Assembly (NCBI RefSeq): GCF_009796785.1 | Contig: NZ_CP047026.1 | Location: 248,001 to 312,000, forward strand | Length of the DNA stretch: 64,000 bases | Direction: 5' to 3' | Origin: Polaribacter sp. L3A8 | GTDB taxonomy: Bacteria > Bacteroidota > Bacteroidia > Flavobacteriales > Flavobacteriaceae | Part shown: positions 8,777 to 18,714 of the stretch, one piece after another | Layout: every line of letters begins with the position of its first letter | Position numbering within the stretch: the first letter of the stretch is position 1 | Position numbers and translations under genes: made by a program | The notes under the pieces: model-generated | What the model saw: only the letters and a program-made list of their open reading frames with translations | Databases searched by the model: none | Told to the model about the DNA's origin: nothing

Positions 8777-10360
8777 ATGAAAACAAAAAATATAATTTTA
8801 TTCGTATTCGCGATATTCTCTTTTTTTAGTTGTGAGAATTTCTTAGAAGAAGATCCAAGAGCTCTTATTGCTCCAGAAACGTTTTTTGCTTCAGAAAATG
8901 ATGCAAGACAAGCTGTTAATGGTATGTATGCTATTTTAAAAAATAATTCTATTTACGGTCAAGTAGGGTTAGATCATTTTTATGATAACGGAGCAGATAT
9001 TATAGAACCTAATCGTTCTGCAAATTTTGTAGAACCAATGGGTAATTATTCAATGAATGAAGCCTTAGCAGATGTATCTATTCAGAAAATGAGTGTTTCA
9101 GACACATGGAAAGATTTGTATAGAGTAATTTTTAATGCAAATATTATTATTAATCGTGTTACTGATAATGAAGCTATATCTAAAGTAGCACAAACAGATA
9201 TTATTGCAGATGCAACATTAATTAGATCTTTGTGTTATTGGCATATAACAAACCTTTGGGGAGCAGCACCGTATTATACAGAAGAGCTTAAGTTAGATGA
9301 AATTAAAATATTAGGTAGAACAGATGAAGCTACAATAATAGACGGAATTTTAATTGACTTAAAGTTTGTGATGGATAATTTGCAAAGTTCTTATACCGGA
9401 GATCAAAGTGGGCGTGCATCAAAATGGGTAGCAGCAATTATTATGGCTAAGATTTATATGCAACAAAAAGAGTGGGATTTAGCATTAAATATGTGTTTAG
9501 AAATTATCAATAAATCTGGGCATGAAATTTTGCCATCTTATGCTGCAGTTTTTGATCCTTCTAATGAATATAATGCAGAAATTATTTGGTCTTTAGATTT
9601 TGCAAGAGATATTAGAGGTCAATTTGAAGAAGGTACAGTAAAAGCAGATGGTACGCTAGCAAGTGTTTTTGGTAATGGAAATTGGAGACCAAGTATGTTT
9701 AATCCTCGTTTAAGAGATGAGCCAGCCAATACTTCTGAAAGAACAGCATTAAGTAATGCATTAACAGCAAGAGGAGAAGCTTTTAATGGTACAGCTTTAC
9801 AAGTAGCATCAAAAGATTTTGCAGAAAAATTTCCTTTAAATGATTTAAGAAGACCATTAAATATAATGGATAGTTATTTAGGTTTCGATTTAAATTTTCC
9901 ATACATGGCAAAATGGATGAACTTAAAGATAGATTCATCTCCTCGTTTTAATCATTCTGATAATCGAATGGTGTTTAGATTGGCAGATGTTTATTTAATG
10001 GCTGCAGAGTCTGAAAATGAGTTAAATGGACCAGGTAATGCGTATCAATACATTAATAAAATTAGAGAACGCGCATTTGTTACTAAAGTAGAATCTGAAC
10101 TTAAAGGGCTTTCTCAGCAATCGTTTAGAGAAGCAATTTATGATGAACGTAAATGGGAATTAGCCGGAGAAGCAAATAGAAGATATGATTTAATTAGATG
10201 GGGAATCTTGTTAGATGTTGTTCAGAATCTTGAATACCGTTTTTGGAAACCAAATGAAAACATTAAACCTTATCATGTTAAATTACCAATTCCATTACAA
10301 GAGTTGCAATTAAACCCAACTTTATTAGAATTTGACCCAACAAATAATGGGTATAGGTAA
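8777..10360 (+). CDS. susD: SusD-like glycan-binding lipoprotein
   Basis: A 527-residue surface lipoprotein (lipobox FFSC, Cys19) that caps SusC and binds oligosaccharide. The N-terminal FLEEDPRALIAPETFF motif, TPR-like helices with a LIRSLCYWHITNLWGAAPYY segment (about 150-170) and the C-terminal ERKWELAGEANRRYDLIRWG motif are typical of the SusD/RagB family. It starts 10 bp after the original end of susC, so the two are co-transcribed; a terminator follows. The SusD looks intact even though its SusC is interrupted. Confidence 0.92.
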   Translation: MKTKNIILFVFAIFSFFSCENFLEEDPRALIAPETFFASENDARQAVNGMYAILKNNSIYGQVGLDHFYDNGADIIEPNRSANFVEPMGNYSMNEALADVSIQKMSVSDTWKDLYRVIFNANIIINRVTDNEAISKVAQTDIIADATLIRSLCYWHITNLWGAAPYYTEELKLDEIKILGRTDEATIIDGILIDLKFVMDNLQSSYTGDQSGRASKWVAAIIMAKIYMQQKEWDLALNMCLEIINKSGHEILPSYAAVFDPSNEYNAEIIWSLDFARDIRGQFEEGTVKADGTLASVFGNGNWRPSMFNPRLRDEPANTSERTALSNALTARGEAFNGTALQVASKDFAEKFPLNDLRRPLNIMDSYLGFDLNFPYMAKWMNLKIDSSPRFNHSDNRMVFRLADVYLMAAESENELNGPGNAYQYINKIRERAFVTKVESELKGLSQQSFREAIYDERKWELAGEANRRYDLIRWGILLDVVQNLEYRFWKPNENIKPYHVKLPIPLQELQLNPTLLEFDPTNNGYR

Positions 10361-10382
10361 CTATTAATTTAAATTAATTTTT

Positions 10383-10416
10383 AAAGGTCGAAATATTTTT
10401 TATTTCGACCTTTTTT
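10383..10416 (+). terminator. Hairpin terminator after susCD
   Basis: Perfect stem AAAGGTCGAAATA (10383-10395) with its complement at 10401-10413, 5-nt loop, followed by Ts. Confidence 0.85.
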
Positions 10417-10439
10417 ATTTTAATATTTTAGATTACTTA

Positions 10440-10468
10440 TACAGTATGGAGCAGTACAGTGCAGGGTG
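10440..10468 (+). promoter_or_regulatory. CAGGA-like motif array upstream of GH3
   Basis: CAGTAT at 10442, CAGTAC at 10452, CAGTGC at 10456 and CAGGGT at 10462. The first and last are exactly 20 bp apart. The core deviates (CAGGG) and lies about 170 bp before the GH3 start, farther than usual. Confidence 0.4.
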
Positions 10469-10635
10469 CTATTTTAGTTTATGAAATTTATCTTGCATTA
10501 AATTTCGATGAAGTGACATTTTTTAGATTTTGATATCATTTTAATGATATCAATTTTTGCAGTTTATCTTAAAAAGTTGCTTCTTAAAAGAAGTCTAAAG
10601 TCAATAAAAACAATTAATTATAATAAATTAGATTA

Positions 10636-12810
10636 ATGAGAAAAATAGTTTTAGTAGGTTTTGCCCTAATCGCATTAATTGGCTGTAATTCAACAAAAAA
10701 CGAAAGCCAATCTTTAAGTAAAGAAGATTCAGAAATTGCTGCAAAAGTTAAAAGCTTAGTAAGCAAAATGACTTTAGAGGAAAAGATTGCAGAGATGACA
10801 CAAGATGCTCCTGCAAATGAGAGGTTAGGAATTCCATACATGAAATATGGAGAAGCACTGCATGGGTTGTGGCTTGTTTTGGATTATTATGGAAATACAA
10901 CAGTTTATCCTCAAGCTATTGCTGCAGCTTCTACTTGGCAACCTGAATTAGTCAAAAAAATGGCTTCACAAACAGCTATAGAAGCCAGAGCTTTAGGGGT
11001 TACACATACGTATTCGCCAAATTTAGATGTAATTTCTGGAGATCCAAGATATGGTAGAGTAGAAGAATCTTATGGAGAAGACCCTTATTTGGTGTCTAGA
11101 ATGGGAGTTGCATTTATACAAGGTTTACAAGGAATGGGTGATGAACGTTTTGATGAGAATCATGTAATGGCAACAGCGAAGCATTTTATTGGATATCCTG
11201 AAAATCGACGTGGAATTAACGGAGGTTTTAGTGATATGTCCGAGCGTCGTTTACGAGAAATCTATTTACCACCTTTTGAAGCTGCTATAAAGGAAGCAAA
11301 GATAGGTTCTCTTATGCCAGGTCATCAAGATTATAATGGGGTTCCAAACCATATGAATACTTGGTTACTTAAAGATATTTTACGAGATGAATTGGGTTTT
11401 GACGGTTTAATTGTTTCTGATAATAATGACATAGCAAGGTTAGGAACCATGCATTTTATAGCTGAAAACAGAACTAAATCAGCTCTCTTAGGATTAAAAG
11501 CAGGGGTAGATATGGATTTAGTGATTGGAAAGATTGAGGAATTAGCGGCATATAATACTAAAGTGTTGAAAGATACTATAACAAAGAATCCTAAATTGGA
11601 AAAGTATATTGACAAAGCTACTTCTCGTATTTTAACCGCAAAATATCAATTGGGTTTATTTGATGCAAAACCAAAAAAGATTGATAAAAAAACTGTATAC
11701 GCTGGTAAAAAAGAGCATCAAGAATTTGCTTATGAAATGGCTAAAAAGGCAATTATTTTGTTGAAAAATGATAATAATTTATTGCCATTAGATATGTCTA
11801 AAATTAAATCATTAGCGGTTATAGGACCAAATGCACATGAAAATAGACCAGAAAAAGGTACTTATTCTTTATTAGGTGGCTACTCTGGTTTACCTCCTTA
11901 TTATGTTTCTGTTTTAGATGGATTAAAAAGTAAAGTAGGAGAGAATGTAAAAATTAATTATGCAAAAGGGTGTGATTTATTAAATAACTCAAAAGCAGAT
12001 TTTTCTAACGCAGTTGCCGCAGCTAAAAATTCTGATGCCGTTGTGCTTGTTGTTGGTGGATCTCGTAGAACAGGTGGTGAAGGTGTAGATAGAGCAGATT
12101 TAAATTTATATGGAGTTCAAAATGAATTGGTAGAAGCGATTCATAAAACAGGAAAACCTGTTATTGTTGTTTTAATTAATGGGCGTCCATTATCTATTAA
12201 CTATATAGCAGAAAATATTCCTTCTGTTTTAGAAACTTGGTATTTAGGTATGCGTTCTGGAGATGCTATTGCAGATGCTCTTTTTGGAGACGCAAATCCT
12301 GGAGGAAAATTAACAGTTTCTTTTCCGCGTTCAGTAGGTCAAGTTCCTGTAACTTACTTAGAACGTCCAGATTTTATTGGATCAGGTAAAGGTCTATTTA
12401 GAGATGTAGATAAAACACCATTATTTCCTTTTGGTTATGGTTTAAGTTATACAAAATTTAAACTTGGTACTCCAAAATTAGAAAACTCTACAATTGCTAT
12501 AGATGGTACTACTTCTGTTTCTGTAGAAGTAACCAATATAGGTGAAAGAGAAGGAGATGAAGTGGTACAAATGTATGTTAGAGATGATTATGCTTCTGTG
12601 GGGCGTTATCTTAAAATGTTAAAAGGTTTTAAACGTATTACTTTAAAACCAGGAGAAACAAAAACAGTAAGCTTTAATTTAGGTTTTAATGAATTAAATG
12701 TATTAAATCAACAAATGAAAAAAGTTGTAGAGCCTGGTACTTTTACAATTTCTGTTGGAACTTCTTCTATGGAAAAAGATTTACAAACAGCTACTTTAAG
12801 AGCTAAATAG
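10636..12810 (+). CDS. GH3 beta-glycosidase, lipoprotein
   Basis: A 724-residue exo-acting GH3 enzyme; in a rhamnose/uronate/xylose PUL a beta-xylosidase or beta-glucosidase role is plausible. Lipobox LIGC gives Cys17. Domains: (beta/alpha)8 domain about 35-335, alpha/beta sandwich about 365-590 and a fibronectin-III-like domain about 625-715 (VEVTNIGEREGDEVVQMYV). The nucleophile is Asp262 in GFDGLIVSDNND. The acid/base candidate is Glu482 in RRTGGEGVDR. KHFIGYPENRRG in domain 1 is the usual substrate-binding stretch. It is first in a three-gene operon with a sulfatase (48 bp gap) and the GH2-like enzyme (61 bp gap). Specificity cannot be read from sequence. Confidence 0.9.
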   Translation: MRKIVLVGFALIALIGCNSTKNESQSLSKEDSEIAAKVKSLVSKMTLEEKIAEMTQDAPANERLGIPYMKYGEALHGLWLVLDYYGNTTVYPQAIAAASTWQPELVKKMASQTAIEARALGVTHTYSPNLDVISGDPRYGRVEESYGEDPYLVSRMGVAFIQGLQGMGDERFDENHVMATAKHFIGYPENRRGINGGFSDMSERRLREIYLPPFEAAIKEAKIGSLMPGHQDYNGVPNHMNTWLLKDILRDELGFDGLIVSDNNDIARLGTMHFIAENRTKSALLGLKAGVDMDLVIGKIEELAAYNTKVLKDTITKNPKLEKYIDKATSRILTAKYQLGLFDAKPKKIDKKTVYAGKKEHQEFAYEMAKKAIILLKNDNNLLPLDMSKIKSLAVIGPNAHENRPEKGTYSLLGGYSGLPPYYVSVLDGLKSKVGENVKINYAKGCDLLNNSKADFSNAVAAAKNSDAVVLVVGGSRRTGGEGVDRADLNLYGVQNELVEAIHKTGKPVIVVLINGRPLSINYIAENIPSVLETWYLGMRSGDAIADALFGDANPGGKLTVSFPRSVGQVPVTYLERPDFIGSGKGLFRDVDKTPLFPFGYGLSYTKFKLGTPKLENSTIAIDGTTSVSVEVTNIGEREGDEVVQMYVRDDYASVGRYLKMLKGFKRITLKPGETKTVSFNLGFNELNVLNQQMKKVVEPGTFTISVGTSSMEKDLQTATLRAK

Positions 12811-12858
12811 TTGTATAACCTTCCATGTTTTGTGTTAGAAAATTAAATAAAATTAGAT

Positions 12859-14598
12859 ATGAGAGTTTTATCGATAATATTTACAGCTTGTTTATTAATA
12901 ACGAGCTGTAAAACATCAGAAAAAAAAGAAGATACTTCTAATTTAGAAGCACCTCAAAGGCCTAATATTTTGTGGTTGGTAACAGAAGACATGGGAGCTT
13001 ATATTCCTCCCTTTGGAGATTTAACAGTAAAAACGCCTAATTTATCACGTTTAGCAAATGAAGGCGTAATTTATCCTAATTTATACTCAACCTCTGGAGT
13101 TTGTGCACCAAGTAGAGCTGCCATTGCAACAGGTATGTATCCTTCTAGTATTGGTGCAAATCATATGAGAACCAACTCTAATACTAAACAAACAGGTTTA
13201 CCTGCGTATGAAGCAGTACCGCCTTCTAATGTAAAAATGATTAGCGAATTAATGCGCTTACAAGGTTATTACTGTAGTAATAATTACAAGGAAGATTATC
13301 AGTTTAGAGCGCCAGCAACTGCTTGGGATGAAAGTAGTGCTTATGCACATTGGAGAAATAGAAAAGAAGGACAACCTTTTTTTTCTGTTTTTAATTTTAC
13401 AGAAACACATGAATCTGGGTTGTTTGAACCTTACGGGTTTAGACAAATAGAAACAAGACATTACCACGAAGGTGACCGTAATTATAAATGGATACAGAAC
13501 GGAAAACCAGATGCTAAAAATAGAATGACGGAAGCAGAAACACCTAAGTATTTATCTAAAGATACTAAGTTTAATATTCCGCCATATTTACCTGATACAG
13601 ATATTGTGCGTAACGATATGTGGAAACTGTATAACAATATTGGTGAAATGGACAGGCAAGTTGGTGCTGTTTTAAAACAATTAGAAGATGATGGATTGTT
13701 AGAAAATACAATTATTGTTTTTTATGGAGATCATGGAGGGCCGTTACCTAGAGAAAAACGTTTAATTTATGATTCTGGATTAAATACGCCAATGATTGTT
13801 CGTTTTCCTAAAAAAATGAATTCAGGTAAAAAAGATAATCAACTAATTAGTTTTGTAGATTTTGCACCAACATTATTATCTTTAATAGGAGTAGAACCAC
13901 CAAAATATATGCAAGGTCAAGCCTTTTTAGGAAAGTATAAAGCCAAAAAAGAACGTAATTATATTTATGGAGCAGCAGATCGTTTTGATGAAGTAACCGA
14001 TGCTATAAGAGCTGTAAGAGACGATCAGTTTAAATATATAAGAAACTACAGACCAGAACAAGGATATTATTTACCGCTTGGTTACAGAGAAAAAATACCA
14101 ACAATGCAAGAATTGTTAAGGTTGCGAGATGAAGGCAAACTAAATGCTGTTCAAATGCAATGGTTTAGAGATCATAAACCTAAAGAAGAATTATTTGATT
14201 GTAAAGCAGATCCTTTTGAGATAAACAATTTAGCAAGTAACCCAGAGTATCAAGAAAAATTAAAAGAGTTACGAGGTGAAATGGATAACTGGTTAAAGCA
14301 AATAGGAGATACACCAAATTTACCAGAAAATGAACTTATACAACAACTTTGGGCAGGAAACGATCATCAACCTGTAACCTCTATTCCTGTAATTAATTCA
14401 TCTAAAGAATTAATTACTATTAGTTGTGCAACAGAAGGCGCTTCTATTGGTTATCAAATTGTTTCTAAAGAAAGTAAAGCCCCTATAACATGGTCTATAT
14501 ATCAAAAACCATTTTTATTACCTAAAGGCAGCTTATTAAAAGTAAAAGCACATCGAATTGGTTTTAAAGCTAGTAAAATAGTTGAGCTAGCAAAATAA
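12859..14598 (+). CDS. S1 family sulfatase, lipoprotein
   Basis: A 579-residue formylglycine-dependent sulfatase removing sulfate from glycan fragments in the periplasm. The lipobox is LLITSC (Cys17). The formylglycine motif is C82-A-P-S-R86, followed by AAIATGMYPSSIGANHMR. The N-terminal metal-binding stretch is RPNILWLVTEDMG, and YGDHGG near residue 293 supplies further metal ligands. The last 75 residues look like a small beta-domain of the chitobiase C-terminal type, fairly common in Bacteroidetes sulfatases. The motif after the active site resembles the S1_8 group, but the subfamily call is tentative. Second gene of the GH3-S1-GH2 operon. Activity needs an anaerobic-type or FGE-type maturase encoded elsewhere. 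Confidence 0.9.
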   Translation: MRVLSIIFTACLLITSCKTSEKKEDTSNLEAPQRPNILWLVTEDMGAYIPPFGDLTVKTPNLSRLANEGVIYPNLYSTSGVCAPSRAAIATGMYPSSIGANHMRTNSNTKQTGLPAYEAVPPSNVKMISELMRLQGYYCSNNYKEDYQFRAPATAWDESSAYAHWRNRKEGQPFFSVFNFTETHESGLFEPYGFRQIETRHYHEGDRNYKWIQNGKPDAKNRMTEAETPKYLSKDTKFNIPPYLPDTDIVRNDMWKLYNNIGEMDRQVGAVLKQLEDDGLLENTIIVFYGDHGGPLPREKRLIYDSGLNTPMIVRFPKKMNSGKKDNQLISFVDFAPTLLSLIGVEPPKYMQGQAFLGKYKAKKERNYIYGAADRFDEVTDAIRAVRDDQFKYIRNYRPEQGYYLPLGYREKIPTMQELLRLRDEGKLNAVQMQWFRDHKPKEELFDCKADPFEINNLASNPEYQEKLKELRGEMDNWLKQIGDTPNLPENELIQQLWAGNDHQPVTSIPVINSSKELITISCATEGASIGYQIVSKESKAPITWSIYQKPFLLPKGSLLKVKAHRIGFKASKIVELAK

Positions 14599-14659
14599 AA
14601 GGTATAGAATCTTTGGTGTTTATAGTTGCTTTTTTAATGTAAAAAATAAAAACGGTATT

Positions 14660-17509
14660 TTGAAATATCATAATTTTAGAATTAGAAAAAGTATTCTAGC
14701 TTTTTTTATAATAGCATTGTTTTCATTAAAAACAAATGCTCAAAAAAAAGTGTATTTGTCTGGCGAAGATGCTAGCACTGCGGTAGATTGGGAGTTTAAA
14801 ATTAGTGACGGTCGTAATAGCGGTTTTTGGACCACCATCCCTGTTCCTTCTAATTGGGAAACAGAAGGATTTGGTTATTATCTATATGGTATGGATAAAA
14901 TGGATAAGAGAACTACTCCTGTTGGATTCTATAGACATACATTCAATTTTTCTAAAGCATCTACAAAGCGATATTTTATGGTGTTTCAAGGTGCCATGAC
15001 AGATACTAAAGTAACTTTAAATGGAAAAAATATAGGCTTCCACCAAGGTGGATTTACAGAGTTTAAGTTTGAAATAACAAATGCACTCAAAGAAGGTAAA
15101 AATAATCTTGAAGTTGAAGTAAATAGTTCATCATCTAATAAATCTATTGTAGAAGCAGAACGTTTTGCCGATTTTTGGATGTTTAGTGGTATTTTTAGAC
15201 CTGTATTTATAGAAGAAGTATCTGCTGAGTTTATAGAGCATGTAGCAATAGATGCACAAATGACGGGAGATTTTAATATGTGGGTGTATACCAATGGTAT
15301 TAAAGAAGCTAAAACAATAACCGCCCAAGTTTATGATAAGGCACATAACAAAGTTGGTAAGCCTTTTAAAACTAAAATATCTAAAGATAAAACAATATTA
15401 GCATCAAGTTTTAAAGGAGTTAATCTTTGGTCTAACGAATTTCCAAACTTGTATTCTGTTAAAATCGAATTAAAAAGTAAAACAAAAGTATTACATACTT
15501 ACAAACAAACATTTGGCTTTAGAACTTTTGAGGTACGAGACCATGATGGTTTTTACTTAAACGGAAAACGTATTTTATTAAAAGGCGCTAACATGCATAG
15601 TTTTAGACCCGAAACGGGTCGTACACTTAGTAAAACTGATATGGAGGAAACCCTACGTTTAATGCAAGATTTAAACTTTAATTGTGTTCGTCCTTGTCAT
15701 TACCCACCAGACTCTTATTTCTTTGAGCTTTGCGATTCTTTAGGTATGTTATCTATGGATGAAACTACAGGGTGGTACCGTCCGTTAGACACTCAAATAG
15801 GCACAAAGATTGTAAAAGAAATAGTAACGAGAGATGTAAATCATCCATCTGTAATTCTTTGGAGTAACGGAAATCACGTTGCGCATAATCCAGAATTAGA
15901 TCCTGTATTTCTTGAGTGGGATATACAAAAAAGAAGACCGTTAAAAAATGAAGCAAAAAACAATGATATTTTTGCCAATTATAATCCAGATTGGGATATT
16001 GTAAACACCACATATTACCCCAATTATAAAACCATTAACCACGCTTTATTTAAAGACAATCATATTTATCTTCCAAACGAAACCTTACATGCTTTGTATG
16101 ATGGAGGAGGAGGAGCAAACCTAAAAACCTATTGGGATTTATTTGAAAAATCTAAAGTAGGTGGTGGTCTTATGATTTGGGCTTTAAATGATGAAGGGTT
16201 GATGCGCACGGATATGGGGTATGTTGCCGATAATCAATTTAGCAAAGCTTCTGATGGTATTGTTGGACCTCATGGCGAAAAAGATGGTAGCTTTTATGCG
16301 GTAAGAGAAATTTGGTCGCCAGTGTTTATAGAAAATGATAAAATTAAAGCCGATTTTAATGGAGATTTAGATTTTATTAATAAATTTTATTTTACAAATC
16401 TTAATCAATGTAATATAAAATGGAAACTTATTAATTTTGCAAATCCAGATGGTACAATAAATGGACATCGTACTTTAGCTAAAGGTAAGGTAAGTGGTAA
16501 TGTGCTAGCAGGTAATACAGGTAAACTTAACGTATTATTACCAGCTTCGTTTGTAAATAATGATGCCCTTTCTATTGAGGTTTATGATCCTAAAGGAGGA
16601 TTGGTGTACAGTAAAAACATTCCAATTAAAACTTCTAAACGACCAACTTTTAGAACCTCTATAAACAATATGTTTGTACAAGATAAAGAAGATAAATTTA
16701 CTTTTTATTATGATAAAACAACATTTAAGTTCGATACAAAAAGTGCTGTGCTTTTATCAGTAAAAGATAATGGGAAAGCCACAAGTATTAAAAATTTTCC
16801 ATTTTTAACTTTTAAGTCTGTAGATTCTGTAGCTATAAATAATGCAAACCAATTATCAAAAGCAACTGTTACTAAATCTGGTAATAAATGGGTAATAGAG
16901 GTTAAAAATACAAAAGGGTTTGATTATTTAAAATGGACACTTCATTCTGGAGGAGAAATTGCTTTAGATTATGCATATACCTTGCCTTCTGGCGCGTATA
17001 ATTATGCGGGTATTGGTATGGCAGTAGATGCTAAAGATGTGTTACGAAAACGATGGTTAGGAGAAGGACCTACAAGGATATGGAATAATAGAACAGAAGG
17101 AGGAATATTGGATGTGTATGCAGTTGAAAAGCAAGTAAATATTCCCGGACAAGTGTATAACTCACCTGAGTTTGAAGGCTGTTTTGCTCCATGGAATTGG
17201 GCTGTGTTTTATTTAAAAGATAATTTAAACCTAGCTTTTAAAAACAGTACAAATGTAACTTTAGGTGTATTGAATCCTGTAAATGGTAAAGGAGCAAAAA
17301 AAGCTGCATGGCAGTATCCTAAAGAAGAAGGCTTCTTCTTCTTTGACTATATAGATTCAGTGGGGTCTAAATGGAAAGCAGCAACCGAGTTTGGTCCAGA
17401 TGCACAACCTCATAAAATAAATGGACAAATTAAAGGGGCGGTTTCTATGTATGTGAACTGGAATAAACCTTTAGTGAAAGCTAAACGAGTGGATGTAGAA
17501 ATAGAATAA
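14660..17509 (+). CDS. GH2-like glycosidase with altered acid/base site
   Basis: A 949-residue exported protein of the GH2 fold: sugar-binding domain (about 30-185), immunoglobulin-like domain (about 190-305), TIM barrel (about 310-610) and C-terminal domains ending in a beta-galactosidase small-chain-like region (LDYAYTL, RKRWLGEGP). It starts with TTG at 14660; no later ATG would keep the signal peptide (SILAFFIIALFSLKTNAQ). The canonical GH2 acid/base motif ends GNE; here NHPSVILWSNGNH has His406 in that place. The nucleophile region LPNETLHAL (Glu474) and GGGLMIWALNDEGL are retained. It may use a different mechanism, act on a charged substrate or be non-hydrolytic. The duplicate at 22576 has the same change. 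Last gene of the GH3-sulfatase operon. Confidence 0.85.
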   Translation: MKYHNFRIRKSILAFFIIALFSLKTNAQKKVYLSGEDASTAVDWEFKISDGRNSGFWTTIPVPSNWETEGFGYYLYGMDKMDKRTTPVGFYRHTFNFSKASTKRYFMVFQGAMTDTKVTLNGKNIGFHQGGFTEFKFEITNALKEGKNNLEVEVNSSSSNKSIVEAERFADFWMFSGIFRPVFIEEVSAEFIEHVAIDAQMTGDFNMWVYTNGIKEAKTITAQVYDKAHNKVGKPFKTKISKDKTILASSFKGVNLWSNEFPNLYSVKIELKSKTKVLHTYKQTFGFRTFEVRDHDGFYLNGKRILLKGANMHSFRPETGRTLSKTDMEETLRLMQDLNFNCVRPCHYPPDSYFFELCDSLGMLSMDETTGWYRPLDTQIGTKIVKEIVTRDVNHPSVILWSNGNHVAHNPELDPVFLEWDIQKRRPLKNEAKNNDIFANYNPDWDIVNTTYYPNYKTINHALFKDNHIYLPNETLHALYDGGGGANLKTYWDLFEKSKVGGGLMIWALNDEGLMRTDMGYVADNQFSKASDGIVGPHGEKDGSFYAVREIWSPVFIENDKIKADFNGDLDFINKFYFTNLNQCNIKWKLINFANPDGTINGHRTLAKGKVSGNVLAGNTGKLNVLLPASFVNNDALSIEVYDPKGGLVYSKNIPIKTSKRPTFRTSINNMFVQDKEDKFTFYYDKTTFKFDTKSAVLLSVKDNGKATSIKNFPFLTFKSVDSVAINNANQLSKATVTKSGNKWVIEVKNTKGFDYLKWTLHSGGEIALDYAYTLPSGAYNYAGIGMAVDAKDVLRKRWLGEGPTRIWNNRTEGGILDVYAVEKQVNIPGQVYNSPEFEGCFAPWNWAVFYLKDNLNLAFKNSTNVTLGVLNPVNGKGAKKAAWQYPKEEGFFFFDYIDSVGSKWKAATEFGPDAQPHKINGQIKGAVSMYVNWNKPLVKAKRVDVEIE

Positions 17510-17823
17510 ACTAGATTATTTTTATTACCTGATAGTACATTTTAACCTTTTTTCATTCTAAAATGTCAGTTTGAGTGATTTTGAGGTACGAAAAATTGTA
17601 TAGAGAACAGTTTTATAACTTAAAATTCTTATTCTGTATATAGATATAAATTTCATTCATTTCAATTGTAATAGAACTTCATCAATATGCACAACAGACT
17701 TTTTTAAAGAAGCTCTAACAAAAATTAGATTGCACAAATTGGATAAAAAATAACAGAAATAGGTTGGTTAAAAACGAATGAGCAACTTATTTTTGATAAC
17801 AAAATTAAAGAAAATAAAATAGG
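17510..17823. other. Intergenic region with candidate dispersed repeat
   Basis: No gene and no clear terminator. It holds the repeat-like stretch at 17564-17609 and presumably the promoter of the SDR gene. Confidence 0.4.
17564..17609. repeat. Candidate flavobacterial intergenic repeat
   Basis: The stretch starting TGTCAGTTTGAGTGATTTTG and ending TATAGAGAAC resembles a short dispersed intergenic repeat that I recall from flavobacterial genomes (usual form GTCAGTTCGAGTGATTTTGA). Only one copy is in this window, so repetitiveness cannot be shown here. Confidence 0.4.
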
Positions 17824-18579
17824 ATGAATATATTTAGTTTAGAAGGAAAAAATGCAGTAATTACTGGTGGAGGAAGTGGTATAGGTCTTGGTATTGCCAA
17901 AACATTTATAGAAGCAGGTGCTAAAGTTTTAATTATTGGTAGAAATGAAGAAAAATTAAGAGAAGCTAAATTATCTTTAGGTGATAACTGTAGCTACAAA
18001 TCTTTTGATGTAACTAATTTAGATGCAATTCCAGATTTTGTTACCGAAACAAAATCTAACTTAGGAAATGTAGATATTTTGATAAACTGTGCAGGTACTC
18101 ACTTAAAAAAATATGCAGTTGATACTACAGATAGTGAGTTTTTACAAGTTTTAAATGTTCATTTATTAAGTGTTTTTGCCCTAACTAGAGAGTTTTCTAA
18201 AGTTATGATTAAAAGGCAAAAAGGTTCTATTATCCTTATTAGTTCTATGACTGCCATTATGGGAATGAAACAAGTAGTGGCTTACTCAACAGCTAAAACA
18301 GCTATTTTGGGGTTAATGAGAAGTATGGTTGCAGAATTAGCTGTAGACAATGTTAGAATAAACGCTATTGCTCCTGGATGGATTGATACGCCAATGCTTC
18401 ATAAAGCTACGGATAATGATTTACCTCGAAAAACTAAAATTTTAAACAGAATACCATCAGGTAAATTTGGTATGCCAGAAGATATAGGGTATGCCGCACT
18501 TTATTTAGTTGCTGATGCAAGTAAATATGTAAATGGAGTTTTCCTTCCTGTAGATGGTGGGGCAGCAGGAGGTTTCTAA
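17824..18579 (+). CDS. SDR family oxidoreductase
   Basis: A 251-residue cytoplasmic NAD(P)-dependent dehydrogenase. The Rossmann motif is TGGGSGIG (residues 14-21), NCAG occupies 88-91 in place of NNAG, and the catalytic residues are Ser141, Tyr154 and Lys158 (YSTAK). The C-terminal end VNGVFLPVDGGAAGGF is typical of classical SDRs of the gluconate 5-dehydrogenase / KduD / 2-keto-3-deoxy-fuconate dehydrogenase type. Followed by UxaA-type subunits, so a role in oxidising a sugar acid or 2-keto-3-deoxy acid from the imported glycan is likely. The exact substrate is not readable. No signal peptide, in contrast to most neighbours. Confidence 0.88.
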   Translation: MNIFSLEGKNAVITGGGSGIGLGIAKTFIEAGAKVLIIGRNEEKLREAKLSLGDNCSYKSFDVTNLDAIPDFVTETKSNLGNVDILINCAGTHLKKYAVDTTDSEFLQVLNVHLLSVFALTREFSKVMIKRQKGSIILISSMTAIMGMKQVVAYSTAKTAILGLMRSMVAELAVDNVRINAIAPGWIDTPMLHKATDNDLPRKTKILNRIPSGKFGMPEDIGYAALYLVADASKYVNGVFLPVDGGAAGGF

Positions 18580-18596
18580 AACGTATAGTAAAGACC

Positions 18597-18644
18597 ACCA
18601 AAAATAGTATTATAGTAGCTTTAATACCTATTTTGGTAATTTTT
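18597..18644 (+). terminator. Imperfect hairpin, possible terminator after SDR
   Basis: ACCAAAAATAGTATTA at 18597 pairs with TAATACCTATTTTGGT ending at 18637, with bulges, followed by a T-rich stretch. It could terminate or attenuate before the UxaA genes. Confidence 0.45.
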
Positions 18645-18714
18645 AGTTTACTGTATTTATTAACTTAGTTGATATAAAAAAGATTCTTAAAATATAATCT
18701 ACAGATCTATAAAA

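Noticed and set aside
14986..15294. Antisense ORFs over the GH2-like gene and similar long antisense frames over other genes
   Set aside because: They mirror the codon pattern of real genes on the other strand, with no start context, signal or family features.
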